Shown here: positions 1 to 6,339 of the stretch, piece after piece
Layout: every line of letters starts with the position of its first letter
Position numbering within the stretch: the first letter of the stretch is position 1
Source: a virus
Virus record (IMG/VR): IMGVR_UViG_3300033388_003183
Span: 1-21,645 of that record
Reading direction: 5' to 3' (one strand)
Length of the DNA stretch: 21,645 nt
The notes under the pieces: generated by a model
What the model was told of the DNA's origin: nothing
Seen by the model: only the letters and a program-made list of their open reading frames with translations
Databases searched by the model: none
Position numbers and translations under genes: made by a program

Positions 1-14
1 AAGGCAGGAAAATC

Positions 15-395
15 ATGGAAATTATCGCAATAGTAGCCGCATTCGTTCGAGAGTTCGGCGTAATCATCGGTCGAGACGAAGAGGGTCGAGACATCGAGGG
101 TATTCGCTGGGAAGTCGTAGCCGAGGCGGCAGACGGTTCTCGTTGGGTGCATGAGGTAGGCTTTCTAGCCGATGAGCTGGTCTGGCATGACGACGATCGC
201 TTCGGCCCATTCTGCGCCAGACAGCACGACGATCAAGCAGTCGTGAAAGCGCAAAAACTGGCCGATGCCGTCAAAGCGAAAGGCGTGATCGAGCTGACTC
301 ACTGGCAACCCACTCAGGCAGCCTACGGCTCAGTCGCTTACGACGATCTTGAGGCCCTCGAATGGGAAGCTGAGCAAGAGTTGATCAACCCCTAA
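15..395 (+). CDS. hypothetical phage protein, 126 aa
   Basis: I do not recognise this protein. The ATG follows a strong Shine-Dalgarno (AAGGCAGGAA, ending 4 bases before the start), so the 5' end is well supported even though it is near the window edge. The protein is acidic, with a mildly hydrophobic N-terminus (residues 1-12) that is too short for a convincing membrane segment, and a Glu-rich C-terminus. Its TAA overlaps the TAG of the opposing minus-strand gene (bases 392-395), so the two transcripts converge with no room for a terminator. It is the only plus-strand gene left of 9293 and probably belongs to an operon that begins outside the window. Confidence 0.75.
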   Translation: MEIIAIVAAFVREFGVIIGRDEEGRDIEGIRWEVVAEAADGSRWVHEVGFLADELVWHDDDRFGPFCARQHDDQAVVKAQKLADAVKAKGVIELTHWQPTQAAYGSVAYDDLEALEWEAEQELINP

Positions 396-622
396 CGGGT
401 TCTCGTGTCGAAGACCTCATAGGTCTTCTCGCAAACATCATTCGGGCACTGCAGGGTATGCTTGCGGTGCTCGATTTCACGTTCAACGGTCTCGCCGTTC
501 GGCTGCTCGAAGCTCTTGATCTCGACGCTCTCGACGACCGTCTCGTCAAGCACGGCGACGACGTTGCAGATCGTGCACTTGTACGCCTTACCGTCAGGGT
601 CTCGCAGCTCGGCGTAATTCAT
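392..622 (-). CDS. small zinc-ribbon-like protein, 76 aa
   Basis: Family not recognised. Two cysteine pairs, C16-T-I-C19 and C59-P-N-D-V-C64, are spaced as in a small treble-clef or zinc-ribbon fold, with a beta-rich acidic stretch between them, so metal binding is the reasonable inference. The start overlaps the stop of the upstream gene by four bases (ATGA), which supports translational coupling. It is the last gene of the long minus-strand operon and its stop overlaps the stop of the convergent gene at 15-395. Small zinc ribbons in phages are often nucleic-acid or host-protein binders, but nothing here identifies a partner. Confidence 0.75.
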   Translation of the reverse strand: MNYAELRDPDGKAYKCTICNVVAVLDETVVESVEIKSFEQPNGETVEREIEHRKHTLQCPNDVCEKTYEVFDTRTR

Positions 623-1002
623 CGTCGAATGTCCTGCGGTGAGCCGCTGTTTAGCCCCTCGTAGGCCGGTTGATGCCCGAGGCCGGGCATGCTTTCAGAC
701 TGGCGTGTCAGTGTGACAGCGCCGCCTGCAGCTTGGCCCGTGATGGTCGTCTCTTCGACCGTAATGCTGCCAGCCGCTACTGTCGCAACGGTGACAGCGA
801 GCCCGGCGTTCGCGCCAGCCCCAGCCCCAGAGATGACCAGCTTCTCGCCGACCAGTAGCCGGCCGAGGCCGTTGGCGCTGTCTGCGATGGTGCTGGTTGC
901 GGTGAATGAGATCGTTGTCGCTGCGCTCACGCGAACGAGATCGAAGCCTAGCTCGTCAGCGTTGGGCAGGTTATCAACGGTCGGTAAGTCGTCGATTGCC
1001 AT
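619..1002 (-). CDS. beta-rich structural-type protein, 127 aa
   Basis: The centre (about residues 28-105) follows a pattern seen in many phage virion proteins: a T-I-S-F-T strand, then G-x-x-L-x-x-G-E-x-L-V-I-S-G, then a small-residue loop, then A-V-T-V-A-T-V and S-I-T-V-E. This reads as a small beta-sandwich, typical of decoration, tail or fibre-associated domains. It is rich in Ala, Gly, Thr and Val, with no signal peptide or membrane segment. It sits directly after the metallophosphoesterase (one base between stop and start) and overlaps the zinc-ribbon gene by four bases. The structural role is inferred from the pattern only; the exact family is not named. Confidence 0.7.
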   Translation of the reverse strand: MAIDDLPTVDNLPNADELGFDLVRVSAATTISFTATSTIADSANGLGRLLVGEKLVISGAGAGANAGLAVTVATVAAGSITVEETTITGQAAGGAVTLTRQSESMPGLGHQPAYEGLNSGSPQDIRR

Positions 1003-1003
1003 G

Positions 1004-2629
1004 TCACGGTGCCCTCATGTTTTCAGAAGCCCAGCCGATGCCAGGCAAAACGTGCAGCAAGCTGCGCTTGCCGTTCGGATAGATTACCGCATTCGTTTGC
1101 ATCCAGCCAGAGTGACCGCGTGCGTAGTTCATGCCGTCGGTGCCGTGCCCGACCTGATAGACGCCCTTCTCGATGGCGGGAGTATGCGAGTGTCCGATGA
1201 TCATCTTGTTCGCGCCTTTCGCGAAGCCCTTCGCAGAGCCGCGTGCGCCATTCGCCCCGACGTCGCCATGCTGGCCGCAGTCGATGCCGGCGATCATTAG
1301 CTCTTCATCTCGGCCGACAAAGCGGTGACCGTTCTCGCTCATCTCTTTGACATACCACTCGAACGGGTCGAGCGTCTCAGCGCCGGCGTCGGCCAGGCGA
1401 GCAGCCTGATAAAGTTCGGTCCAGAGCCTATGATAGATCAGCGCGTTCTCGGGGTCGTTCTTGACGTCAGCCCGGCGCAGCCACTTCATGAGCGCCTCGG
1501 GGTGATTGCTCGCGACGATGATATTCTCTTCGAACCAGGGCTTGTCGAATGGGCTCGTCTCGTCAAGGTGAGCGACGCACTGGTCAAGCTCGCGCTCGAC
1601 GCTGTTCGTGCCCGAGTGATGCTTGACGAAGTTGATGATCGGGTCGCCTTCGTGGTGATGGTTGCGACTCCAGAAGTCAAGAACATCATGTCGCACGATG
1701 CTGGCCGCCTTCAGGGTTTGCACCATTCCGCTCGGGCCGTAGGTGGCCGCCTTCACGGTCGGCGAGTAGAAGAACTCGTGCTCGTCGCCAGTCACCAGGC
1801 CGGCAACGCCATCTAGCGGCAGACTCTTGCTCGACTGCCACTGGCCCCAGATGTCGAATATGACGTTCTTCGAGTCAGCGCCGATCTGCCTGACGTGCAT
1901 CTGATTGCCGCATACCTCGACGACGGTCGCCGAGATCGAGTGATGAAAGTCGCCCTTCGCCCCGGCGGTGCCCTCGCGGTAGTTCTTCTCGGTCATAGCG
2001 CCCGACGTGTAGACGAGCTTCGGAATCTTGCCGGCTGCGGTCGGCGTGACGCGCATTTGCACTTGAGGGTGCCCCAGAAAGACCCACTTGTCGCCGCCGA
2101 TGCTCTCGTATCCTTGCACCGGGTTCGCGGCGGTCATCTGAATCTGGTTTGCGATGATAACGCCGTGACCGTTCGCGATCTCAAGCGACTGCCCCGGCTG
2201 CATGAGGTAGGGCATAAATTCCGAATCCCACCAGCGGGCGTCGGTCTTGTGATCGGTGCTAGGGGTCGCCGTCTTGTAAGCGAGCGGGACGACATGCAGC
2301 TCGGCGTTGCGGTCTTTGCAATAGCGCTGAAGCGTCTTGAAGGCCGGGTGCGCGTTGGTGTTGTTCTGTGCGCAGGTGATGACGTGAATCTCTGTCGCGA
2401 CTTGCGGCGCGAACTTGCCAGAGTTGGCTGGCACGGCCGCCTTCTGTACGACGTTGTGCCGATTGATCAGCGCGGTCGGTAGCTCTTTTCTGATCTTGGT
2501 GGCGCGCCTTTTGATGGTCGTCAGGCTGACGTCAAAATGAACAGCGACATCGCTGCGCTCAGGGTAGTTTGTTAAATCGTTCCAGACGGCGATGAACTCT
2601 TCGACGTCATACGGTTTGTTTGCGGCCAT
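1004..2629 (-). CDS. HTH plus calcineurin-like metallophosphoesterase (T5 A1-like architecture), 541 aa
   Basis: Residues about 8-50 form a helix-turn-helix (S-L-T-T-I-K-R-R-A-T at the recognition helix). A middle domain of about 80-260 follows, then a metallophosphoesterase core: G-D282-E-H284 (motif I, DxH), D315/D318 followed by R-N-H-H (motif II region), S-N375-H-P-E (motif III, GNHD/E-like), H454-G-D, and G-H480-S-H482-T-P (motif V). Metal-dependent phosphodiesterase or nuclease activity is therefore likely. The arrangement and length recall phage T5 A1, the pre-early protein needed for host DNA breakdown and DNA transfer, but that equivalence is from memory and inference. The start overlaps the RusA stop (TAATG). 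Not a terminase: there is no Walker motif. Confidence 0.8.
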   Translation of the reverse strand: MAANKPYDVEEFIAVWNDLTNYPERSDVAVHFDVSLTTIKRRATKIRKELPTALINRHNVVQKAAVPANSGKFAPQVATEIHVITCAQNNTNAHPAFKTLQRYCKDRNAELHVVPLAYKTATPSTDHKTDARWWDSEFMPYLMQPGQSLEIANGHGVIIANQIQMTAANPVQGYESIGGDKWVFLGHPQVQMRVTPTAAGKIPKLVYTSGAMTEKNYREGTAGAKGDFHHSISATVVEVCGNQMHVRQIGADSKNVIFDIWGQWQSSKSLPLDGVAGLVTGDEHEFFYSPTVKAATYGPSGMVQTLKAASIVRHDVLDFWSRNHHHEGDPIINFVKHHSGTNSVERELDQCVAHLDETSPFDKPWFEENIIVASNHPEALMKWLRRADVKNDPENALIYHRLWTELYQAARLADAGAETLDPFEWYVKEMSENGHRFVGRDEELMIAGIDCGQHGDVGANGARGSAKGFAKGANKMIIGHSHTPAIEKGVYQVGHGTDGMNYARGHSGWMQTNAVIYPNGKRSLLHVLPGIGWASENMRAP

Positions 2630-3090
2630 TACAGCACCTCGTACTCGATTATTATCTTGCCGACCTCGCCCCAGATTTTAGTTGCGCGGCCGTCCCAGAC
2701 ATGGCTGTCTTCTTTGAAGAGTGCGTCGAGCACTGCTTTCTCAAGATTGTCCTTATCGGGTCGTTGTTGGTGGGGGCCGCCATCCTTTGCAGCCCGTTTG
2801 CTCTTCGCCCAGCTCTTCGGCATGGGCAGAATGAAGGTAATGTGATAGCCGGCTTCGGGAATAGTCAGGCCGGTCGACCTTAGCTTGTCTGCATAGGCGC
2901 GATATTTAATGACCGCCTTGCTCGGGTTCCACTTGTCGCGCTGCGTCTGCCTCGGCTTGGCGACCGGGTCGATCAGAATCTCGTGCCTGATCTGCCTGAT
3001 CTTGTTGCCGATTTCGGTCGTCGTGGTGACGACATCGTTGAGGCGCGTCTTCTGAGCTGGCGTTGTTTGCCAGGGTGCCGCCTCAGTCAC
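2629..3090 (-). CDS. rusA: RusA-family Holliday junction resolvase, 153 aa
   Basis: RusA enzymes cut four-way DNA junctions during recombination and replication. The family signature is clear: R-P-D112-K-D114-N-L-E-K-A-V-L-D122-A-L followed by E-D-S-H-V-W-D, which are the Mg-binding acidic residues of the dimer. An earlier K-P-R-Q-T-Q-R-D-K-W segment matches the basic N-terminal strand. The protein is about 30 residues longer than E. coli RusA because of an N-terminal extension, so an internal start is possible, but the ATG at 3090 overlaps the upstream stop by eight bases. It is coupled by TAATG to the metallophosphoesterase gene and likely serves the recombination genes encoded on the opposite strand. 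Confidence 0.92.
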   Translation of the reverse strand: MTEAAPWQTTPAQKTRLNDVVTTTTEIGNKIRQIRHEILIDPVAKPRQTQRDKWNPSKAVIKYRAYADKLRSTGLTIPEAGYHITFILPMPKSWAKSKRAAKDGGPHQQRPDKDNLEKAVLDALFKEDSHVWDGRATKIWGEVGKIIIEYEVL

Positions 3091-3370
3091 GGCATGCGCC
3101 TCGGCCGTATGACTTGCAGCCCTGCCTCGGCTGGCCCATCTTTCTGCAGGCGCAGAAGTCTGGCCCTTCGCTGTCCACCTCGAACGGGTAGGCGTTCGTG
3201 CGCTCGTTGGCGTAAGCCCTGAACACGACCTTCGACTCGCCTCCGTTAATGCGCAACGAGGCGCAGTAAATCAGATCAGTCATACCGGCCAGCTCTTCGG
3301 CTTGCTCTCGATGGTAAGCCTCGACCCCGACGGTACGGTTGCCCGCCTGAAAAACGAAGAGGTGCAGCAT
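3083..3370 (-). CDS. small Cys-rich C-terminal protein, 95 aa
   Basis: Family not recognised. The first 65 residues look like a compact alpha/beta domain (M-L-H-L-F-V-F-Q-A-G-N-R-T strand, a helix with E-Q-A-E-E-L-A-G). The C-terminus carries five closely spaced cysteines (C-A-C, G-C-K, A-C-R, plus an upstream Cys in I-Y-C-A), which suggests a metal-binding tail. It overlaps the RusA start by eight bases and is separated by 27 bases from the upstream fibronectin-like gene. Role unknown; its position suggests co-expression with RusA. Confidence 0.65.
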   Translation of the reverse strand: MLHLFVFQAGNRTVGVEAYHREQAEELAGMTDLIYCASLRINGGESKVVFRAYANERTNAYPFEVDSEGPDFCACRKMGQPRQGCKSYGRGACRD

Positions 3371-3397
3371 AGATTCCCCAGTGTCGCGTTATTGTTA

Positions 3398-3826
3398 TCA
3401 GTCGATCGTGACGGTGACGCTGGTCACAGCAGCCGGCGGCGTGTCGTCAGCGACGTCTACACTTTCGACGTGATACTCGCCCCGTTGATTGTTCTGATCG
3501 TAGACGGCGATGCGGAAGTGCCAGGTGCCGAATTCAAGATCGGGTGCGGTGACGGTTTGTGGATCGGTCGGCCGTATGTCTTGCAAGGTGCCGTAATTCA
3601 CGCCGCCATCTGCAGACATCTCGACCCGTACCGTTGAAATCTCCGACTCAAGCAGCGGACCGCCTTGCTGTCGAGTTGTTGGGAGTTGCCAGCTCAGGGT
3701 GACGTTCGCCATAGTGTCAAGCCTCGCAGTTACATGATGCACCGAATCGGGTGCGTTAGGTCGCCGGCAGAATAGTCTTATAAGCCGGTGGTATATGCAA
3801 GCAAAGAATTCTATCAGCCATCGCAT
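3398..3826 (-). CDS. membrane-anchored fibronectin type III-like protein, 142 aa
   Basis: The start chosen is the ATG at 3826, which overlaps the TGA of the upstream gene by 13 bases. An ATG at 3856 would add ten residues and a 43-base overlap. The N-terminus (M-R-W-L-I-E-F-F-A-C-I-Y-H-R-L-I-R-L-F) is hydrophobic with interspersed Arg/His, like a membrane-proximal anchor. From about residue 38 to the end it resembles a fibronectin type III domain: V-T-L-S-W-Q-L-P strand, V-R-V-E-M-S-A-D-G-G, L-E-F-G-T-W-H-F-R-I-A-V-Y-D, and a closing T-S-V-T-V-T-I. Such domains occur in phage tail and surface-binding proteins. The upstream gene also encodes an extracytoplasmic beta-rich protein, so the two may act together at the cell envelope or virion. 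Confidence 0.7.
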   Translation of the reverse strand: MRWLIEFFACIYHRLIRLFCRRPNAPDSVHHVTARLDTMANVTLSWQLPTTRQQGGPLLESEISTVRVEMSADGGVNYGTLQDIRPTDPQTVTAPDLEFGTWHFRIAVYDQNNQRGEYHVESVDVADDTPPAAVTSVTVTID

Positions 3827-4413
3827 AAAGCCACAACCACAACCGGGCGGGCGCAAGTCGCCTCATCTTCGCATGTCCAGATGACGGCCTCGGTTGGTAC
3901 TGCGCCGTGCCCGTTGACAGAGTTGTTCGGATCGCATGACGTGCCGGCAGGCACGACGCCGATCGGCAGAAGCACGAACCGGTCAGGCTGCTTGACTACA
4001 GTGTACGCCGTGAGCTGATTACCGATGATAACCGGCGGCAAGCTCTCGCCGGGCTGCACTTTGCGCACGATGTTCGAGAAGCCGCTCTCGTCGCCTTCGG
4101 GGTCGGTCTGCGTCAAGGCGACCTCGTAGGTGCCTGGCGATGCGACGATCTCTTCGCAACCGTCTGCTTGTTGGTCGATCTGCATGAACGGATCGGTCGG
4201 CCAGGTCGTCTCGCCCTCGGCTCTGAGGTAAGCGTCGAAGTGCGAGATGCCGGTGACAGGGGAGCCGTCGACGTTCTCGGTCGATGCCTGCCAGCATATC
4301 TCGAAGGCGTGCGCTTCAGTGTCCCAGCCCAGGCAGGCCAGAAACAAGAGCGCGCCTAGCAGGTATTCTTTAAGCCGGCTCGTCGTCGGGCCGTCGGTTC
4401 GTCTTCTGTTCAT
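3814..4413 (-). CDS. secreted protein with signal peptide and fibronectin-like domain, 199 aa
   Basis: Residues 1-36 form a signal peptide: a basic start (M-N-R-R-R), a hydrophobic core (Y-L-L-G-A-L-L-F-L-A-C-L-G-W), and an A-H-A cleavage site before F-E-I-C-W. A lipobox reading (F-L-A-C) is weaker. The mature part begins with a fibronectin-like repeat (S-H-F-D-A-Y-L, G-T-Y-E-V-A-L-T-Q-T-D-P-E-G-D-E-S-G-F-S-N) and ends with a Cys-containing segment (T-S-C-D-P, W-T-C-E-D-E-A-T-C-A) that could form disulphides in the periplasm. Its first 44 bases overlap the end of the 51-codon gene at 4370-4525. Export to the periplasm or envelope is inferred; a role in superinfection exclusion, lysis or the virion cannot be separated. 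Confidence 0.75.
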   Translation of the reverse strand: MNRRRTDGPTTSRLKEYLLGALLFLACLGWDTEAHAFEICWQASTENVDGSPVTGISHFDAYLRAEGETTWPTDPFMQIDQQADGCEEIVASPGTYEVALTQTDPEGDESGFSNIVRKVQPGESLPPVIIGNQLTAYTVVKQPDRFVLLPIGVVPAGTSCDPNNSVNGHGAVPTEAVIWTCEDEATCARPVVVVALCDG

Positions 4414-4525
4414 TTTTCGCTTTTTGTTGTTGGGCCTTCAGCATAGCCTCTCGCTTGACTTCTTCGTTGACCAAATTCACAAAAGCGGTGATTGGTCGAA
4501 GCTGGGGTCGGAATGGTTGACTCAT
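4370..4525 (-). CDS. small basic helical protein, 51 aa
   Basis: This short reading frame fills the apparent gap between two larger genes. Its ATG overlaps the TGA of the upstream membrane-protein gene by four bases (ATGA at 4522-4525). It encodes a helix-forming, charged peptide (V-N-E-E-V-K-R-E-A-M-L-K-A-Q-Q-Q-K-A-K) with a polar R-R-P-D-D-E-P-A tail. Its 3' end runs 44 bases into the start of the signal-peptide gene (4413), so the two are translated in different frames across that stretch. The junction and the amphipathic composition make it likely real; function unknown. Confidence 0.6.
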   Translation of the reverse strand: MSQPFRPQLRPITAFVNLVNEEVKREAMLKAQQQKAKNEQKTNRRPDDEPA

Positions 4526-4827
4526 ATCGCCCCCTCGACGTTCTCGCCCTCGTCTCGCGTCAGCCAGGGGAAGGCCAGATCGTAGCCATAGCGTGAGACC
4601 ATCTCGCCGTTGTCGCCTTCGTAGAATTGTTTGCTCGCCACATAGTACAGCGCAACGAACTCTTCAGGCTGCCGAATAGCAAACCAGACCAGGCGCAGAT
4701 GATTAATCCGATTCGACTCGTCCATCGGCGGGCGCTTCTCTCGGATGAAAACGAAGTACAAGATCGGGCCGAAGCCGATCACGAAGCCCACGCAAAAGCA
4801 GGCGATAGCGATCAAGAGCGCGCTCAT
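4522..4827 (-). CDS. small membrane protein with N-terminal TM segment, 101 aa
   Basis: The start is set at the ATG at 4827 because it overlaps the upstream stop by four bases (ATGA). An earlier in-frame start would add 13 unlikely residues. Residues 1-25 are strongly hydrophobic (M-S-A-L-L-I-A-I-A-C-F-C-V-G-F-V-I-G-F-G-P-I-L-Y-F) and are followed by R-E-K-R, consistent with one membrane helix and the C-terminus in the cytoplasm. The soluble part has aromatic-rich stretches (L-R-L-V-W-F-A-I-R-Q-P-E-E-F-V-A-L-Y-Y) and an acidic end. Family not recognised. It lies in a run of small envelope-directed genes. Confidence 0.7.
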   Translation of the reverse strand: MSALLIAIACFCVGFVIGFGPILYFVFIREKRPPMDESNRINHLRLVWFAIRQPEEFVALYYVASKQFYEGDNGEMVSRYGYDLAFPWLTRDEGENVEGAI

Positions 4828-5042
4828 TGTGGCGTGCAGGGTAGTGCCACGACGGCAGCGTGACACAAGACTCTGGCGCAGCGCTTCGTGTCGTAGTCGT
4901 CAACGGCGTTGCGATGGTCGTCGTGTTCGAGCGTCATCTGCCCGATCGTGACGCCGGGGTTCTGGTCTTCGAAGTCGTTAATCATTCGGCGGATTGAGTC
5001 GCCGAGCTGAATGACCTCGATCGGTAGAGTGCGTTCTGACAT
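4824..5042 (-). CDS. hypothetical protein, 72 aa
   Basis: Family not recognised. The ATG at 5042 lies 61 bases inside the 3' end of the upstream gene, preceded by a GAGAG-type ribosome binding site about 12 bases upstream. The stop overlaps the next start by four bases (ATGA), which is strong evidence that this frame is translated. The N-terminal half is acidic and probably helical (I-Q-L-G-D-S-I-R-R-M-I-N-D-F-E-D-Q). The C-terminus has two cysteines in a hydrophobic tail (V-L-C-H-A-A-V-V-A-L-P-C). The deep overlap with the gene at 4982-5308 is unusual even for this compact operon. Confidence 0.6.
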   Translation of the reverse strand: MSERTLPIEVIQLGDSIRRMINDFEDQNPGVTIGQMTLEHDDHRNAVDDYDTKRCARVLCHAAVVALPCTPQ

Positions 5043-5308
5043 GTTGCGTTTTCTCTCTTCAGGTTCAGGGTAAGTTTTCGATACTCGTGCGTCGAGATGA
5101 ATTTGTTCAGGCCGTGCTCGTCGCCTTTGATCAAATTCGAGGCCAGGTACTTTGTCGGGTTCGGCTCAGGGCAGACTTGCCAGTACGGCTTGAGGTTCTT
5201 TTGCGCCTCAGACAAACCATCAGCCCGGCCGGAACTGTAGCCGCTCTGAAAAGCGACAGAGAACAGTAGCGCAATCGCCAGGGCGGTCAGGCTTATGATC
5301 TTGACCAT
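4982..5308 (-). CDS. exported or membrane-anchored small protein, 108 aa
   Basis: The start is fixed by a strong ribosome binding site (GGAGGTG about 6 bases before ATG 5308). Residues 1-20 (M-V-K-I-I-S-L-T-A-L-A-I-A-L-L-F-S-V-A-F) form a signal anchor or signal peptide, and the rest is polar, so the protein should face the periplasm or sit on the inner membrane. Two cysteines (V-C-P-E-P and A-T-C-Q-N) could pair. A helical charged C-terminal part (Y-R-K-L-T-L-N-L-K-R-E-N-A-T-C) is loosely reminiscent of inner-membrane spanins, but there is no endolysin or holin nearby to support a lysis role. The 3' end overlaps the next gene by 61 bases. Confidence 0.7.
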   Translation of the reverse strand: MVKIISLTALAIALLFSVAFQSGYSSGRADGLSEAQKNLKPYWQVCPEPNPTKYLASNLIKGDEHGLNKFISTHEYRKLTLNLKRENATCQNALYRSRSFSSATQSAE

Positions 5309-5577
5309 GTCTTCACCTCCGGCTTTTCGCCTATGAAGGTGATCGTGACCGTGATCTCTTCTTTCGGGTCTGGCTCGACAAGCGGCTCACGACTTGCTGC
5401 GATCTTGGTGATCGCCGTCGAGGCGATCGTGCGCAGTGAGTGCGTTTCGGCCGAGCCGGTGGAGTCTTTCATGAAGACCTCGTCGACCCATTGGCTTTTC
5501 ATGAAGACCTCGTCGACCCATTGGCTATAGACCTTTCGCAGTGCGTCGATCTCTTTGTCGGTGAATGTCATGCTCAT
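5293..5577 (-). CDS. hypothetical protein with perfect internal 10-residue duplication, 94 aa
   Basis: Family not recognised. The start overlaps the upstream stop by four bases (ATGA); a second ATG two codons later is possible. Around residues 18-37 the segment S-Q-W-V-D-E-V-F-M-K occurs twice in tandem, produced by a perfect 30-bp duplication (5467-5526) that keeps the frame. The N-terminal part is helical and charged (F-T-D-K-E-I-D-A-L-R-K-V-Y), and the C-terminal part is beta-like (E-E-I-T-V-T-I-T-F-I-G-E-K). Without the duplication the protein would be 84 residues. Confidence 0.7.
   Translation of the reverse strand: MSMTFTDKEIDALRKVYSQWVDEVFMKSQWVDEVFMKDSTGSAETHSLRTIASTAITKIAASREPLVEPDPKEEITVTITFIGEKPEVKTWSRS
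5467..5526. repeat. perfect 30-bp tandem direct repeat (2 copies)
   Basis: Bases 5467-5496 and 5497-5526 are identical, starting TTTCATGAAGACCTCGTCGA and ending CATTGGCT. The unit is a multiple of three and inserts ten residues in the minus-strand gene at 5293-5577. There are no silent differences, so the event is either very recent or an assembly error. Confidence 0.95.
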
Positions 5578-5858
5578 CGCCGGCCTTTCATCTCAGCCTT
5601 ACGCCGAGCGACGTTGATCATCGCTTGAAGCACCTCGTCTGCGTCGGACTTCTGTTTGGCGAAGTGCGCCTCTCGCACTGGCACGTTGCACTGATAGCAC
5701 TTGTCATATTTCGCCTTATGCCAGCTTGTGCAGCCAGGGGTCGAGCACTGTCGCATCTTCAGATGCGACTCAACGAAGTTGCGCTTGCGCACTCGGCTTT
5801 TCATCGACTCATTCTCGATCTGGCTGATTGACGGATGAACCGTCGCTTCATAGGTCAT
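5574..5858 (-). CDS. zinc-finger-like small protein, 94 aa
   Basis: The start is taken at ATG 5858, two bases after the stop of the upstream gene. The frame stays open to 5969, but that extension reads as Arg-rich shadow sequence of the neighbour. A central cluster C-S-T-P-G-C ... C-Y-Q-C (CxxxxC, twelve residues, CxxC) with W-H-K-A-K-Y-D-K between looks like a compact zinc finger. The flanks are basic and helical (M-K-S-R-V-R-K-R-N-F; A-R-R-K-A-E-M-K-G-R-R), which fits nucleic-acid binding. It ends in an ATGA overlap with the next gene. Specific role unknown. Confidence 0.7.
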   Translation of the reverse strand: MTYEATVHPSISQIENESMKSRVRKRNFVESHLKMRQCSTPGCTSWHKAKYDKCYQCNVPVREAHFAKQKSDADEVLQAMINVARRKAEMKGRR

Positions 5859-5860
5859 AG

Positions 5861-6253
5861 TCAGGCTGCCTTGTTTTCTGTTTCGCCGGGAGTATAACCC
5901 GTCGGAATGAAAAAGCAAACCGTCACAAGATCGTCGGTATCGAGCACGTCTAGCTCGTAGACCTGGCACAGCTCAGCGACCAGCCCCTCGAAGCTCTGGC
6001 AGCTCTCATCGTGTTCCAGCTTGAGCAGGTCTTCAGCGATCGCCAGCTCGCCGACGGTCGCCAGTAGACAGCCCGCCCAGACGGCGGTGCCATAGCTCGC
6101 CTCGGTGCCCGTCTCGACCAGCTCGACGAACTCACCAGGGCAGAGCCCCTCCCCGAAAAGACCCATGCCGGCCCACTTGTCGCCGAGCCGCACGGTGACG
6201 TTGATCTCGTCGTATCGGAACTCGGGGTTCGTGAAGTAAAGTTTTTTGTTCAT
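5861..6253 (-). CDS. possible ASCH-fold small protein, 130 aa
   Basis: The pattern is: an N-terminal strand (L-Y-F-T-N-P), D-K-W-A-G-M-G-L-F-G-E-G-L-C-P-G-E-F-V-E-L-V, then E-D-L-L-K-L-E-H-D-E-S-C-Q-S-F-E-G-L-V-A-E-L-C-Q-V-Y-E-L, and a final D-L-V-T-V-C-F-F-I strand. It resembles small phage ASCH/PUA-like proteins, which bind RNA or modified nucleotides. I make this assignment by pattern, with moderate doubt. The ATG overlaps the stop of a 29-residue membrane peptide by four bases. No catalytic residues can be named. Confidence 0.65.
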   Translation of the reverse strand: MNKKLYFTNPEFRYDEINVTVRLGDKWAGMGLFGEGLCPGEFVELVETGTEASYGTAVWAGCLLATVGELAIAEDLLKLEHDESCQSFEGLVAELCQVYELDVLDTDDLVTVCFFIPTGYTPGETENKAA

Positions 6254-6339
6254 ATCAAAAACGCTCCAATTGTAAAGATTATTACCATTATCCAGGCCAG
6301 CGGCCGGCCGTACATGGCGACCCAGGCGTCGAACTTCAC
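6250..6339 (-). CDS. single-pass membrane micropeptide, 29 aa
   Basis: This frame lies between two larger genes and is anchored at both ends. Its GTG start shares bases with the TGA of the upstream gene (GTGA, 6336-6339), and its own TGA shares bases with the ATG of the next gene (ATGA, 6250-6253). The peptide is a polar-aromatic N-terminus (M-K-F-D-A-W-V-A-M-Y-G-R-P) followed by a 16-residue hydrophobic run (L-A-W-I-M-V-I-I-F-T-I-G-A-F-L-I), so it is almost entirely one membrane helix. Phage membrane micropeptides act as lysis accessories or inhibitors of host membrane proteins, but no specific role can be assigned. Confidence 0.6.
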   Translation of the reverse strand: MKFDAWVAMYGRPLAWIMVIIFTIGAFLI

